Source: Fibrobacter sp. UWB11 (lineage in GTDB: Bacteria > Fibrobacterota > Fibrobacteria > Fibrobacterales > Fibrobacteraceae). Taken from it: a stretch of DNA of 64,000 nucleotides. The notes beneath the pieces were generated by a model that saw nothing but the letters and a program-made list of their open reading frames with translations, was not told where the DNA came from and searched no databases. This document shows positions 18,896 through 28,493 of this stretch, one piece after another; the stretch's first letter is position 1, and every line of letters begins with the position of its first letter. The DNA lies in the NCBI RefSeq assembly GCF_900143015.1, contig NZ_FSRT01000002.1, positions 62,001 to 126,000 of the forward strand. The letters run 5' to 3'. Both the position numbers and the translations under genes were made by a program.

Positions 18896-19579
18896 ATGAG
18901 CACAGGACACAACGCAACGCCAATCAGTCAAATTCTTTCAAAAATTCCATTTTGGGCAAACCTTTCTTCCGAAGAGAAGGCGCTCGTTTCGCAACGTGCC
19001 TTGACAAAGAGTTTCAACAAGGACCAAATCATAACAAGCGACCGTTCCGCATGCCTCGGGATTATCCTCATCCTCAAGGGAGGGGTCCGCATCAGCCTCA
19101 TTTCTGATGAAGGCCGCGAAATTACACTCTACCGCGCCCATGCAGGTGAATTTTGCGTTTCAACTGCTTCGTGCGTCATTCACCAGCTGACATTTGAAGC
19201 GAACGTTTCAGCCGAAGAAGATACGACCGTACTCGTCATTCCTTCATCCGTTACAGCTCGGCTCATGGAAAAGAACATCTACGTGCGTTCATTCGTCTTT
19301 GAACAGGAGACTGAACGTTATTCGCAGACAATCTGGGCAATCCAGCAGATGCTCTTCAAAAAGTTCGACCAGCGCCTCGCCGCTTACTTCATTGAAGCCT
19401 ACCAAAGCACAGGCAAGCCCGAAATCAAAAAAACGCAGGAAGAAATCGCCCGCGACGTGAATTCCGCCCGTGAGGTAGTCGCCCGCATGCTCAAGGATTT
19501 TGCTGCCAAGGGGTTTGTCGAAATCCAGCGCGGGAAAATCGTACTCAAGAACATCGAAGGGCTGAAAAAGCTGCTGTAA
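18896..19579 (+). CDS. Crp/Fnr-family transcriptional regulator
   Basis: The 227-residue protein has an N-terminal cyclic-nucleotide-binding-like beta-barrel (about 15-130, with CLGIILILKGGVRISLIS and GREITLYRAHAGEFCVST) and a C-terminal Crp-type winged helix (TQEEIARDVNSAREVVARML as recognition region, then GFVEIQRGKIVLKN). Only scattered cysteines are present and no Fnr iron-sulfur Cys cluster stands out, so the signal is unknown. The FCVSTASCVIH stretch places two cysteines in the sensor domain; redox sensing next to trxA is possible but speculative. AGAGGGAG precedes the ATG. Confidence 0.92.
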   Translation: MSTGHNATPISQILSKIPFWANLSSEEKALVSQRALTKSFNKDQIITSDRSACLGIILILKGGVRISLISDEGREITLYRAHAGEFCVSTASCVIHQLTFEANVSAEEDTTVLVIPSSVTARLMEKNIYVRSFVFEQETERYSQTIWAIQQMLFKKFDQRLAAYFIEAYQSTGKPEIKKTQEEIARDVNSAREVVARMLKDFAAKGFVEIQRGKIVLKNIEGLKKLL

Positions 19580-19668
19580 AAACTAAGTTTTATTTTGCCG
19601 CCCACTCCAAAAAATTCTAAATTGCCGCTCGTTCGGCGCATGTTGCGCCACATTAACCGGAGGCTAAA

Positions 19669-21123
19669 ATGGCACTTCAATTCTACAACACAGCATCGCG
19701 TAAGAAAGAGATTTTCACACTTCCTGAAGGCGTTCCCGCCGTGCGCATGTACTGTTGTGGCCCGACGGTGTACCATTTCGCCCACATCGGTAACCTCCGC
19801 ACCTACATTTTCGAAGACTTCCTGGTCCGCACGCTGAACTACTACGGCTACAAGGTGAATCACATCGTGAACATCACCGACGTGGGCCACTTGACCAGCG
19901 ACGCCGACTCTGGCGACGACAAAATGGAAAAGGGCGCCGCCCGCGAAGGCAAGTCCGTTTGGGACATCGCGAAGTTCTACACCGACGCATTCATGGCCGA
20001 CTGGCACCGCTTAAACATCCAGGAACCGACCCGCTGGACACCTGCCACGCAGCACATCCAGGAACAGATTGACCTGGTGAAGACCTTGGAAGAAAAGGGC
20101 TACACCTACCGCACTAGCGATGGCATCTATTTCGATAGCCTCAAGTTCCCGCGCTACGCCGATTTTGCCCGCCTCGACGTGGAAAACCTCCGCAAGGGTA
20201 GCCGCATCGACATGGGCGAAAAGAAGAACGCCACCGACTTTGCCTTGTGGAAGTTCAGCCCGAAGGACAAGAAGCGCGCCATGGAATGGGACAGCCCGTG
20301 GGGCGTCGGCTTCCCCGGCTGGCATATTGAATGCTCCGCCATGGCCATGAAGTACAACGGCCCGACGCTCGACATCCACTGCGGCGGTACCGACCACATC
20401 CGCGTGCACCACACAAACGAAATCGCCCAGAGCGAATGCGCCAACGGCGTGACGTTCGCACGCTTCTGGATGCACGGCGAATTCCTCCGCACCGCAAGCG
20501 AAGAAAAGCTGGAAGACGGCACGACCGAACAGAAGTTCGGCAAGATGAGCAAGTCCTCGGGCGAATTCTTGACCGTCTCGCTCCTCATGGACCGCGGCTT
20601 CAACCCGCTCGACTACCGCTTCTTCGCCATCGGCAGCCACTACCGCAACTACCTGAACTTCACTTGGGAAGCCCTCACCGGTGCCAAGGAAGCATTCAAG
20701 AGCTTGCACAAAAAGACTGACCCGCTGATCGGCAAGGCAACCGCCATTACAAGCGATGCTGCCAAGGCTTTCCAGCAGGAATTCAAGGACGCCATCGGTG
20801 ACGACCTCAACATGCCTCGTGCCCTCGGCATCATGAACACGATGCTCAAGAGCGATATCGACGACGGCGAAAAAGCCGCTCTCGTAATGGACTTCGACAA
20901 GATCTTTGGTCTCAAACTTGACCAGCCTCGCGAAGAATACGCCAAGAAGGGTGCCAACGACGAAATCGACACCGCCAAGATTGAAGCCCTGATTGCCGCC
21001 CGTAAGGAAGCCCGCGCCAACAAGAACTGGGCCGAAAGTGACCGCATCCGCGATGAACTTGCCGCGATGAACATCGTGATCAAGGACTCTAAGGAAGGCA
21101 CGACCTGGAGCATAAAGGAATAA
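19669..21123 (+). CDS. cysS: Cysteinyl-tRNA synthetase
   Basis: Charges tRNA-Cys with cysteine. The 484-residue class I enzyme shows the Cys-specific start (YCCGPTVYHFAHIGNLRTY, with HIGN as the HIGH-type motif and Cys as zinc ligand), GWHIECSAMAMKY with further zinc ligands, and KMSKS at 292-296. The length is normal. CCGGAGG precedes the ATG. The last codons carry a second ribosome site (AAGGA at 21115-21119) for the next gene, which lies in the same frame immediately after the stop codon. Confidence 0.97.
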   Translation: MALQFYNTASRKKEIFTLPEGVPAVRMYCCGPTVYHFAHIGNLRTYIFEDFLVRTLNYYGYKVNHIVNITDVGHLTSDADSGDDKMEKGAAREGKSVWDIAKFYTDAFMADWHRLNIQEPTRWTPATQHIQEQIDLVKTLEEKGYTYRTSDGIYFDSLKFPRYADFARLDVENLRKGSRIDMGEKKNATDFALWKFSPKDKKRAMEWDSPWGVGFPGWHIECSAMAMKYNGPTLDIHCGGTDHIRVHHTNEIAQSECANGVTFARFWMHGEFLRTASEEKLEDGTTEQKFGKMSKSSGEFLTVSLLMDRGFNPLDYRFFAIGSHYRNYLNFTWEALTGAKEAFKSLHKKTDPLIGKATAITSDAAKAFQQEFKDAIGDDLNMPRALGIMNTMLKSDIDDGEKAALVMDFDKIFGLKLDQPREEYAKKGANDEIDTAKIEALIAARKEARANKNWAESDRIRDELAAMNIVIKDSKEGTTWSIKE

Positions 21124-21126
21124 GCC

Positions 21127-22425
21127 ATTTTCCTCCTCGTTGTCATATACGTTGCATTTATTGGGCTAGGCCTCCCCGACACCATTCTTGGAGCAGCTTG
21201 GCCCTTAATGCATCTAGACCTTAAAACGCCGATTTCTGCGGCAGGCGTACTTTCCATTATTGCCTCCCTTGGAACAATTGTCTCTAGCCTTTGCACGCCG
21301 AAAGTTCTCCGCATTTTTGGCACAGGAAAACTCGTTGCCTACAGCATCGCGCTTACCGCAATCGCCTCCATCGGTTACGGTTTGGCGAACTCGTTCAACA
21401 TTCTTTGCCTTTGGGCAATCCCCATGGGCATTGGCGCAGGAGCCGTCGATGTGGCGATGAACAACTTCGCCGCAGTTTATCTAGAATCCAAACACACAAA
21501 CTGGCTGCATGCAAGTTGGGGCATCGGAGCTACACTCGGACCATCGCTCCTTTCGTTATCGATTTTGATCGGTGGCGGTTGGCGCGGGGCTTACGAATAT
21601 GTCGCCGCTGCTCTCGCTGCAATTTTCGTACTGATTCTTATTTCACTCCCGCTTTGGAAAAAAACGGAAGCCCGCGGAGGGCTTTCGGAAAACGTCACTA
21701 TCCAGGCAAAATCACCCGTAAAAGCACCGCAAATCAGCATTCGCGAAGCACTTCGGGTCCCGGGAATGAAGCTTTCGTTCCTCACGTTCTTCTTTTATTC
21801 GGCATTGGAAATTTCCACAAGCCTTTGGTGCGGCACCTACCTCATCGCCTGCGGATTCAAGCCCGAAATCGGAGCATTCATCGTGTCGCTCATGTTTGCA
21901 TCCGTGATGATCGGCCGCATCGCAAGTGGATTTTTTGCGATTAAATTCACCGACCATCGCCTGATTTATGCCGGGATTTTCATCGTCGCCGCAGGCTGCC
22001 TTGTGCTTTCACTCCCGCTTCCGCTATGGATGCAGCCCGTTTGCATTTGCCTGCTCGGCCTCGGTTGCGCCCCTGTTTATCCATCACTAATTCACGCCAC
22101 CCCTGCGCGTTTCGGCGAATCGCTCTCCAGCCAAGCCATCAGCATCCAGCTCGCCGGTTCTTACGTGGGTTCCATTTTGATGCCGCCTGCATTCGGTCTC
22201 GTTGCAACCAAATTCACAGTTCATCTTTGGCCAATTTCACTCTCGATTTTTGTCGGATTGTTACTTTTGTGCGTGTGCCTGCTGGACTACGTAACGCACA
22301 AGAAACTGAACAAATCTTACGCCCGCGAACGTGTCATTGACATCCTCCACACGGTCTCGATGGAAACGCTCAAACGGGAGCGCCGCATACAACGCCGTTT
22401 ACGCAATCGTCATAGAAAACATTAA
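21127..22425 (+). CDS. MFS transporter, apparently starting at AUU
   Basis: The 432-residue product has about 12 hydrophobic segments and the MFS look of a fucose-permease-like or sugar carrier. The first segment (VVIYVAFIGLGLPDTILGAA) is typical of the family, yet between the cysS stop (21121-21123) and the first ATG (21208) the frame has no ATG, GTG or TTG. An ATT codon at 21127 sits 7 bases after AAGGA, which is ideal spacing. AUU starts are known for infC. Starting at the ATG 21208 would delete the first membrane helix. Substrate unknown. A loss-of-start mutation cannot be excluded. Confidence 0.78.
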   Translation: MFLLVVIYVAFIGLGLPDTILGAAWPLMHLDLKTPISAAGVLSIIASLGTIVSSLCTPKVLRIFGTGKLVAYSIALTAIASIGYGLANSFNILCLWAIPMGIGAGAVDVAMNNFAAVYLESKHTNWLHASWGIGATLGPSLLSLSILIGGGWRGAYEYVAAALAAIFVLILISLPLWKKTEARGGLSENVTIQAKSPVKAPQISIREALRVPGMKLSFLTFFFYSALEISTSLWCGTYLIACGFKPEIGAFIVSLMFASVMIGRIASGFFAIKFTDHRLIYAGIFIVAAGCLVLSLPLPLWMQPVCICLLGLGCAPVYPSLIHATPARFGESLSSQAISIQLAGSYVGSILMPPAFGLVATKFTVHLWPISLSIFVGLLLLCVCLLDYVTHKKLNKSYARERVIDILHTVSMETLKRERRIQRRLRNRHRKH

Positions 22426-22434
22426 GGGTTTATT

Positions 22435-23091
22435 ATGGAGATAAAGCAATTTGTATTCAATCCGTTCGGAGTGAACTGCTACATTCTGAGTAACAGCAAG
22501 GGCGAAGCCATTTTAATTGACCCGAGCGTGAGCAATGCCCGCGAACAAGCGGCTCTCGCTGATTACATCAAGTCGGAAAACCTCAAAGTCTGCCGCAACC
22601 TGAACACGCATTTGCATCTCGATCACGTGCTTGGAAACGCATTCGTAGAACGCACATATGGCATCAAAGCCGAAGCGCACAAAGATGACACGTTCCTTCT
22701 CGAAGCGCAAAAAGAACAAAGTCAATTGTTCGGACTCCCGTGTAACGATTTAGCGCCAGCATTGGGTAATTACCTGAACGACGGCGACATCATCGAAATT
22801 GCAGAAATCCGGTTGCAAGTGATTCACGTCGCAGGGCACTCCCCGGGCGGTCTTGCCTTCTTCTGCGAAAATCCGGGCAAAGTCAACGGACAAGATAACG
22901 TACCGCCGCTCCTTTTTCCAGGCGATATCATTTTTGCAGGCAGCCGCGGTCGCAGCGACCTCTACGGCGGTGACGAATTTGCCCTCGTAAGCGGCATCAA
23001 ATCAAAGCTCCTTACGCTCCCGGCAGAGACTGTAGTGTTCCCCGGACATGGGCCAAGCACAACCATCGAGAATGAAAAGGGATGGTACTAA
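22435..23091 (+). CDS. Metallo-beta-lactamase-fold hydrolase (glyoxalase II-like)
   Basis: The 218-residue cytoplasmic hydrolase has the zinc motif THLHLDH (His59, His61, Asp63, His64), then VAGHSPGG and FPGHGPST as further metal ligands, all complete. The family includes hydroxyacylglutathione hydrolases and other thioesterases; substrate cannot be fixed from sequence. It starts 9 bases after the MFS gene, so the two are probably cotranscribed. Confidence 0.9.
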   Translation: MEIKQFVFNPFGVNCYILSNSKGEAILIDPSVSNAREQAALADYIKSENLKVCRNLNTHLHLDHVLGNAFVERTYGIKAEAHKDDTFLLEAQKEQSQLFGLPCNDLAPALGNYLNDGDIIEIAEIRLQVIHVAGHSPGGLAFFCENPGKVNGQDNVPPLLFPGDIIFAGSRGRSDLYGGDEFALVSGIKSKLLTLPAETVVFPGHGPSTTIENEKGWY

Positions 23092-23106
23092 TTTAAGCCA
23101 GAAGGA

Positions 23107-23132
23107 GATTCCCGATTAAATCGGGAATGACA
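23107..23132. repeat. Dispersed repeat family C
   Basis: GATTCCCGATTAAATCGGG then AATGACA. The element ends 12 bases before the start codon of the acyltransferase gene, so it lies in that gene's leader. Confidence 0.85.
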
Positions 23133-23144
23133 GTGAAGTAACAA

Positions 23145-24296
23145 ATGAACAACGGGCAAGCGAGAATCGGTTGGATTGACGAATTCAAGGGATTCGTTCT
23201 TTTGCTCGTTTGCCTTTTTCACATCGAGCAAAATTTCCCGAACGCACACTTGGGAATGTGGCATTTGAGCGCACTCCGCATGTCCGCATTTTTCTTTATT
23301 TCAGGGTTCCTATTCAGCACAAAGCGATTCACAAATTTTAAGGGGTACTTTACCCATAAAACGCGAGTCCTGTTAGTCCCCTACCTTTATCTTTCGTTCC
23401 TCTTTTTCGCCATTGACCCGGTCGTTTACAATTTTGCGCTGTACCCAAAATCGCCCACGATGACGGTCGTGAACACCATTCCTGACATCAATAACACTTG
23501 GCAATACATCTATTGGAACATCGCTAAAATTTTCATCGCCGGGAAATCTTCCGTTGGCGCAGGGCCACTGTGGTTTGTATTTACTTTATATTCCGTCAGC
23601 TTGCTTTTTTACCTGCTTCACGAGATGTCGAAAAAGCAAGTCCACCCCAAACTTTTTTTCGCCGTGATGTCCATAGAAGGTCTTCTTTGCGGTTGGCTCC
23701 TAAACGAGAACCACATTCACTTGCCGCTTGGCATTGAGCGCGACCTCACGATTCTCTTTTTCTTTGGATGCGGTTTTCTCTGCAAGGATCCTATCAAAAA
23801 GATTCACAGCGCCATTTCCGTAGGTGACGCTCACGCCGCAAAAAACACAGCCATCGTTGCTGCCATCGGAATTGCAAGCTTTATCGCCTACGCATTTTTG
23901 GAATCGCCCAGCCCGAATTTCAGCATCATGAACAATGACTTGGGCAAGAACCTCCCCCAATTTGTCGCAAGTTCCATTACAGGCATTATCGGCCTTATCG
24001 CCACGTTCCTGCTTGCAAGCAAAATTCCTGACTTTGCACCCATCCGAATTTTCAAGGGAATCCTCCGCAATATTTCCCGCAACGCACTTGTGATTCTCGC
24101 AGTCCATTGGTGGATTGTCCTGATATTGAGACTCTTCTTCAGGCCGCAAATCAACCAACCGGGAATCGCCTACATTGCCATCGTCATTGTCGCATTGGGC
24201 ACTATCGCCGCAATTCCGCTTTTCCGCAGCAAGCTCCACCGCCTACTCGGCAAAGAAAAAATCAGCGTAAAAGAAAGCCTGAACATAAATAGCTAA
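23145..24296 (+). CDS. Acyltransferase family 3 membrane protein
   Basis: The 383-residue integral membrane protein fits the acyltransferase_3 family (O-acetylation of surface sugars): the N-terminal RIGWIDEFKGFVLLLVCLFH has the family D...KG...H pattern, followed by MSAFFFISGFLFS and about ten hydrophobic segments, with GAGPLWFV in the middle. The acceptor is unknown; polysaccharide modification is plausible because nucleotide-sugar genes occur elsewhere in the window. A repeat C element sits in its short leader. Confidence 0.85.
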   Translation: MNNGQARIGWIDEFKGFVLLLVCLFHIEQNFPNAHLGMWHLSALRMSAFFFISGFLFSTKRFTNFKGYFTHKTRVLLVPYLYLSFLFFAIDPVVYNFALYPKSPTMTVVNTIPDINNTWQYIYWNIAKIFIAGKSSVGAGPLWFVFTLYSVSLLFYLLHEMSKKQVHPKLFFAVMSIEGLLCGWLLNENHIHLPLGIERDLTILFFFGCGFLCKDPIKKIHSAISVGDAHAAKNTAIVAAIGIASFIAYAFLESPSPNFSIMNNDLGKNLPQFVASSITGIIGLIATFLLASKIPDFAPIRIFKGILRNISRNALVILAVHWWIVLILRLFFRPQINQPGIAYIAIVIVALGTIAAIPLFRSKLHRLLGKEKISVKESLNINS

Positions 24297-24448
24297 TTAT
24301 TTCGAAAATCATTTAACATGTCATGCCCGCCACCGAGCTCTTTGATCACTTAGTGCTTTAGCACTTATGTGAGCATGATCCGCGAATGGGGAGGGCATCA
24401 CCCTTTTAAAACGCAAAAAGAAAATTGAGCAAAATTTAGCTCGATGGA

Positions 24449-24473
24449 GATTCCCGCATTCGCGGGAATGACA
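24449..24473. repeat. Dispersed repeat family C
   Basis: GATTCCCGCATTCGCGGG then AATGACA, in the 223-bp gap between the acyltransferase and the small convergent gene. The gap also contains a small AGTGCT/AGCACT palindrome at about 24352 and no gene. Confidence 0.85.
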
Positions 24474-24519
24474 AGATAATAATCGCTGAGCATCTCGAAA
24501 ACGACTGCGCAGCGTGCAA

Positions 24520-24786
24520 TTACAAATAGCTCTTGAACTTGGGCGTTGGTGCTTCGGCAGGCTTTTTCTTGGGCACGTAGATTTTTACGGCGTACACGTT
24601 AAAGTCAGTCTCCGCCAAAATATCGCCTTCCTGCAAGTCCTCGTAGACATCGATTTCAATTTCGACACCATCGCGTGCGATGCAGCGGATAGAACGTGCC
24701 GTCAGTTCCTCGCGCAAAAGAGGAACATCAACAACCTTCTTGTAAGTGCCGTGATGAGTCGTACCAAGAATTCGATTGCAAATCAT
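24520..24786 (-). CDS. Small protein resembling the UreE N-terminal domain
   Basis: From the ATG at 24786 the product is 88 residues. [21 protein letters not shown], then [18 protein letters not shown], then [11 protein letters not shown] and VYAVKIYVP follow the pattern of the UreE N-terminal (peptide-binding) domain, without the nickel-binding C-terminal domain. No urease genes are in the window. An in-frame ATG at 24822 would add 12 hydrophobic residues and is less likely. Role unknown; perhaps a stand-alone chaperone-like module. Confidence 0.65.
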   Translation of the reverse strand: MICNRILGTTHHGTYKKVVDVPLLREELTARSIRCIARDGVEIEIDVYEDLQEGDILAETDFNVYAVKIYVPKKKPAEAPTPKFKSYL

Positions 24787-24823
24787 GAACCGAAATATAG
24801 AAATTTCGAAGCAAGACTTCACT

Positions 24824-24865
24824 GGATCCTTCGACTTCGGGCTATGCCCTTCGCTCAGGATGACA
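24824..24865. repeat. Dispersed repeat family B
   Basis: GGATCCTTCGACTTCG...CTTCGCTCAGGATGACA lies between the divergent UreE-N-like gene and uvrB, 36 bp before the uvrB start. Confidence 0.88.
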
Positions 24866-24900
24866 ACCTCAATTTTACTTACTATTTTTCGTCTGATAAC

Positions 24901-27153
24901 ATGGCTCGCGCACGTAAGACTATTACTCCTGATCCGTATGCAAAACCGATAGCGAAACCGCTACCGCCTTCTAAGAGCTTGCCCGGCAAACTCAAGCAGT
25001 TCCAGGCGCCCACGCGTGCGGATTTTGACCTCGTGAGCCCTTACGGTGCTGCTGGCGACCAGCCCAAAGCCATCGAAGAATTGACCGAAGGATTCAAAAA
25101 CGGCGAACAGTTCCAGACGCTTCTCGGCGTAACCGGTTCCGGCAAAACTTTCACGATGGCAAACGTCATCAAGAATGTCGGGAAGCCAACGCTCATTCTC
25201 ACGCATAACAAGACGCTCGCCGCCCAGCTCTATCAAGAATTCAAGTCGTTCTTCCCGAACAACGCGGTGGAATACTTCGTCAGCTATTACGACTACTTCC
25301 AGCCCGAAGCGTACATTCCGCACACGGACACGTTCATCGAGAAAGACGCGAGCATCAACGATGAAATCGACAAGCTCCGTCTGCGCGCAACGGCCAACCT
25401 CCTCACACGCCGCGATGTCATTATCGTTGCTTCCGTGAGCTGCATTTACGGTTTGGGAAGCCCGAGTGAATACTTCGACTTGATGGTACGCATCAAGAAG
25501 GGTGACATTTACGACCGCGACAAGATTCTGCGAGACCTTGTCCACATCCAGTATTCACGCAACGATTTTAGCCTCGACCGCGGCACATTCCGCGTCCGCG
25601 GCGACGTCATCGAAGTGCACCCGAGCTACGACGAAGACGGGCTGCGCATTGAGCTTTTCGGAGACGAAGTCGATCGCCTTTACCGCTTCAACATCGTCAC
25701 CGGCGAAGTCATCAAGGAAGTTGAAGAACTCACCATCGCCCCCGCAAAGCACTTTGTCACCAAAGAAGAAAACCGCGCGGGCATGTTACAGCGCATACAG
25801 ATGGAACTCACCGACCGCCTCGCCGAACTCGATAAAGAAGGCAAAGTGCTGGAATCGGCACGCCTTTCAAGCCGCACCCGCTACGACATGGAAATGCTCC
25901 GAGAAACCGGCATGTGCAACGGCATCGAAAACTACTCGCGCATCATCGAAGACCGTGCTCCGGGCACACGCCCATTCACACTCATCGACTACTTTGGCGA
26001 CGATTGGCTTTTGATGATTGACGAATCGCACGTGAGCATCCCGCAAGTGGGCGGCATGGCCGAAGGCGACAAATCCCGCAAGACCACGCTCGTGCAATAT
26101 GGGTTCCGCCTTCCCTGCGCTCTCGACAACCGCCCGATGAACTTCGCCGAATTCGAGTACATGTACCCGAAACAGGTGCTCTTTGTGAGCGCCACGCCTG
26201 GCGACTACGAACTCAAAAAGACTAGCGGTGTCGCGACCGAACAGATTAACCGACCGACCGGACTTTTGGACCCGAAGATTGAGCTGTTCCCGATCCAAGG
26301 GCAAATGGATGTGCTCCTGTACCGCATCGAAGAAGTCGTGAAAAACGGCGACCGCGTACTCGTCACGACGCTTACCAAGAAGATGGCGCAAGACCTCACG
26401 GAATTTTTCATCGAAGCAAACATCCGAGCCAAGTACCTCCATAGCGATATCAAGACACTCGAGCGCCACGAACTCATCCGCGGGCTCCGCAGCGGCGAAT
26501 TTGACGTACTCGTGGGCATCAACCTCTTGCGCGAAGGCCTAGACCTCCCCGAAGTGAGCATGGTTGCCATCCTCGACGCCGACAAGGAAGGCTTTTTGCG
26601 CAACTACCGCAGCCTTATCCAGACGATGGGCCGCGCAAGCCGCAACGTGAACGGCACCGTCCTTTTGTTCGCGGACAATATGACCGAAAGTCTGCAAAAG
26701 GCCATTGACGAGACGAACCGCCGCCGCGGCCTCCAGGAAGAATTCAACAAGGAACACGGGATTACCCCAAAGTCCGTCACCCGCAAAATCGAAGAAGACC
26801 TGCGAATCATCGACCCGCTCGGTGACATCGGTGACGACAACGAAATTGACGAGCTGTGTCATCCTGAGCGAAGTGAAACGGAGTCGAAGGATCTCAGCGA
26901 AGACTTCACCCCCGGCATCCGTCCGATGGAACCGTTGCAGCCCTCACGCTTCAGGAAAAACTCCTCGAAGAAAGCGTCCCCCGGCAACCGTTCCGCGGCA
27001 TCCCCCTCTAACGTCATTGCGAGCCAAGGGCGAAGCAATCCAGGCGCTTCCAAGCTCGCCGACCTGGAACGCCAAATGAAAGAGGCTGCAGCCCGCCTGG
27101 ACTTCGAGGAAGCCGCCCGAATCCGCGATATTATACGCTCCATGGACGTTTAG
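24901..27153 (+). CDS. uvrB: Excinuclease ABC subunit B
   Basis: UvrB verifies DNA damage in nucleotide excision repair. The ATG at 24901 begins [17 protein letters not shown]; the frame is open further upstream but that part holds repeat B and is not UvrB-like. The 750-residue protein has Walker A GVTGSGKT (76-83), the beta-hairpin region [33 protein letters not shown], the helicase motif QTMGRASRN, and a C-terminal UVR domain (about 717-750). It is longer than usual (about 660-700). The extra part lies between helicase and UVR domains and contains in-frame copies of repeat B ([13 protein letters not shown]) and repeat A ([13 protein letters not shown]). Confidence 0.96.
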   Translation: MARARKTITPDPYAKPIAKPLPPSKSLPGKLKQFQAPTRADFDLVSPYGAAGDQPKAIEELTEGFKNGEQFQTLLGVTGSGKTFTMANVIKNVGKPTLILTHNKTLAAQLYQEFKSFFPNNAVEYFVSYYDYFQPEAYIPHTDTFIEKDASINDEIDKLRLRATANLLTRRDVIIVASVSCIYGLGSPSEYFDLMVRIKKGDIYDRDKILRDLVHIQYSRNDFSLDRGTFRVRGDVIEVHPSYDEDGLRIELFGDEVDRLYRFNIVTGEVIKEVEELTIAPAKHFVTKEENRAGMLQRIQMELTDRLAELDKEGKVLESARLSSRTRYDMEMLRETGMCNGIENYSRIIEDRAPGTRPFTLIDYFGDDWLLMIDESHVSIPQVGGMAEGDKSRKTTLVQYGFRLPCALDNRPMNFAEFEYMYPKQVLFVSATPGDYELKKTSGVATEQINRPTGLLDPKIELFPIQGQMDVLLYRIEEVVKNGDRVLVTTLTKKMAQDLTEFFIEANIRAKYLHSDIKTLERHELIRGLRSGEFDVLVGINLLREGLDLPEVSMVAILDADKEGFLRNYRSLIQTMGRASRNVNGTVLLFADNMTESLQKAIDETNRRRGLQEEFNKEHGITPKSVTRKIEEDLRIIDPLGDIGDDNEIDELCHPERSETESKDLSEDFTPGIRPMEPLQPSRFRKNSSKKASPGNRSAASPSNVIASQGRSNPGASKLADLERQMKEAAARLDFEEAARIRDIIRSMDV
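26857..26893. repeat. Dispersed repeat family B inside uvrB
   Basis: TGTCATCCTGAGCGAAG...GTCGAAGGATC lies in frame, at residues about 653-665 of UvrB, in the linker before the UVR domain. Confidence 0.85.
27012..27043. repeat. Dispersed repeat family A inside uvrB
   Basis: CGTCATTGCGAGCC...GGCGAAGCAATCC lies in frame at residues about 704-714 of UvrB, immediately before the UVR domain. Confidence 0.85.
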
Positions 27154-27158
27154 TGTAT

Positions 27159-27230
27159 AAAATTGTTTACAAATTTATTATAATGTCCATCACAGTCCTG
27201 TAATTACACTACTGTTTCGTAAACAATTTT
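27159..27230. promoter_or_regulatory. Long-range inverted repeat between uvrB and a lipoprotein gene
   Basis: AAAATTGTTTAC (27159-27170) and GTAAACAATTTT (27219-27230) are perfect complements with 48 bases between them; TTGT follows. It could be a large terminator stem for uvrB or two operator half-sites for the gene at 27320. Confidence 0.4.
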
Positions 27231-27319
27231 TTGTATTATTATAAAAAGAAAAAATCTTGGTGCTTTTTTCCCATAATTTGTTTATTTTAACCTAAAGATT
27301 ACATAGAAAGGGTATTACA

Positions 27320-28363
27320 ATGAATTCAAAATTTGTCACACCTCTTATTTTTAGTTCGGCTCTCACATTGGGAGCGTTAAGCTTTGTTGCTTGTGGTGAA
27401 GATAGTAACCCCGGTTTTCCCGGTGGCCAGTCTACCGGTAATAGCTCTTCCAGCGTTTACGTTCCGCCAGAGCCAACACCGACCACAGCTATTGTATTCT
27501 CGGCTCTCAGCGCACCTCCGAGCCTTACAAAGATTGTTTTCGATGGCACTTTGACACTTGACCTCAGCGACTCGAACACGGTCATGGACATTAATGCAGT
27601 CCGCTTCACTGGTGTCGACTTCATGATTGTCAAAAAAGAAACCCAAGTACCGCAGGGTACCGTAAACATAGCTCAGCCTAGGGACTACGTAAACACCTTG
27701 GTCTCTACAGTCAGCTTGTCTGAAATGGGTGTCACCACGGACCTCGATGTCGGCTATACCGATTGCGGTGAGTTCGAACTCATCATCACGGCATACGCAG
27801 ACGATGGCTACGTGCCTTCGACCTCTGTTGCAAGAATTCCGTTTACTCGTAGCGAAGAAAAGTGCAAGGTTCCGGAAAGTTCTTCTTCTGCAGAACCGGA
27901 AGCACCGGGCATTCCGCTCACGTCTGTCGAACTCCAGTTCAACACCAAAATCAACAGATGCTTTAGCGCTGCAACCGGAGCAATCTCTGCAGACGAAACC
28001 GGCGATGTTTGCTTCAAGGCTACAAGTTCAACGGCTATTGGTTTGTACAGCACAACCGGATTTAAGTTTGCAATCTACAACAACAGAAACGATGGTGATG
28101 ACTGGAACGACTGGACACCGAACTGGCTGCCGGATGTTCCGCAAACAACTAGCTTCACCTACCTTTCTAGCTCCTTGCAAGAAACCATTGGAAACTTCAT
28201 CAGTGAAATCGGTGAACAGTTCGTCGTTGGCGTAGCCCCGACATACGCTCCGCTCACTGGTTCTGCAGCAGGTTTCGTAGCATTCGGCGTAAAGGAATCC
28301 ATTCCGCCTGATGCAAACGGCAACGTCACAATGACGCTTATTATCTACAAGGCCGCTCAGTAA
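27320..28363 (+). CDS. Lipoprotein of unknown function
   Basis: I do not recognise this 347-residue protein. It has a lipoprotein signal (SFVAC, about Cys26), a short SSSS-containing linker with PPEPTPTT, a beta-rich middle part and a second linker (PESSSSAEPEAPG, about 190-202) before the C-terminal half. Two linker-separated domains of about 130-150 residues are likely. It has its own terminator and stands alone between uvrB and gpmI. Export and anchoring are well supported; function is not. Confidence 0.8.
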   Translation: MNSKFVTPLIFSSALTLGALSFVACGEDSNPGFPGGQSTGNSSSSVYVPPEPTPTTAIVFSALSAPPSLTKIVFDGTLTLDLSDSNTVMDINAVRFTGVDFMIVKKETQVPQGTVNIAQPRDYVNTLVSTVSLSEMGVTTDLDVGYTDCGEFELIITAYADDGYVPSTSVARIPFTRSEEKCKVPESSSSAEPEAPGIPLTSVELQFNTKINRCFSAATGAISADETGDVCFKATSSTAIGLYSTTGFKFAIYNNRNDGDDWNDWTPNWLPDVPQTTSFTYLSSSLQETIGNFISEIGEQFVVGVAPTYAPLTGSAAGFVAFGVKESIPPDANGNVTMTLIIYKAAQ

Positions 28364-28384
28364 TTAAAGTTTCTATGCTTTTTC

Positions 28385-28412
28385 AGGACCCTCGTCACGA
28401 GGGTCCTTTTTT
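28385..28412 (+). terminator. Terminator after lipoprotein gene
   Basis: AGGACCCTCG and CGAGGGTCCT form a perfect stem with a 2-base loop centre (TCA region) followed by six T. Confidence 0.85.
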
Positions 28413-28416
28413 GTAT

Positions 28417-28440
28417 GTCATTCCGGCCTCCGTGCCGGGA
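28417..28440. repeat. Dispersed repeat family C, variant
   Basis: GTCATTCCGGCCTCCGTGCC then GGGA lies between the terminator and gpmI. It is the variant that resembles the PDPESS-coding elements in the lipoprotein linkers. Confidence 0.6.
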
Positions 28441-28493
28441 TTGTCTTTTCATTTTTCTATCTTTGCGCCGTAAACATTAAAATGGAGTAAATC

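Noticed and set aside
24514-24900. N-terminal extension of uvrB by 129 residues
   Set aside because: The region overlaps the convergent UreE-N-like gene and repeat B, and UvrB homology begins at the ATG at 24901.
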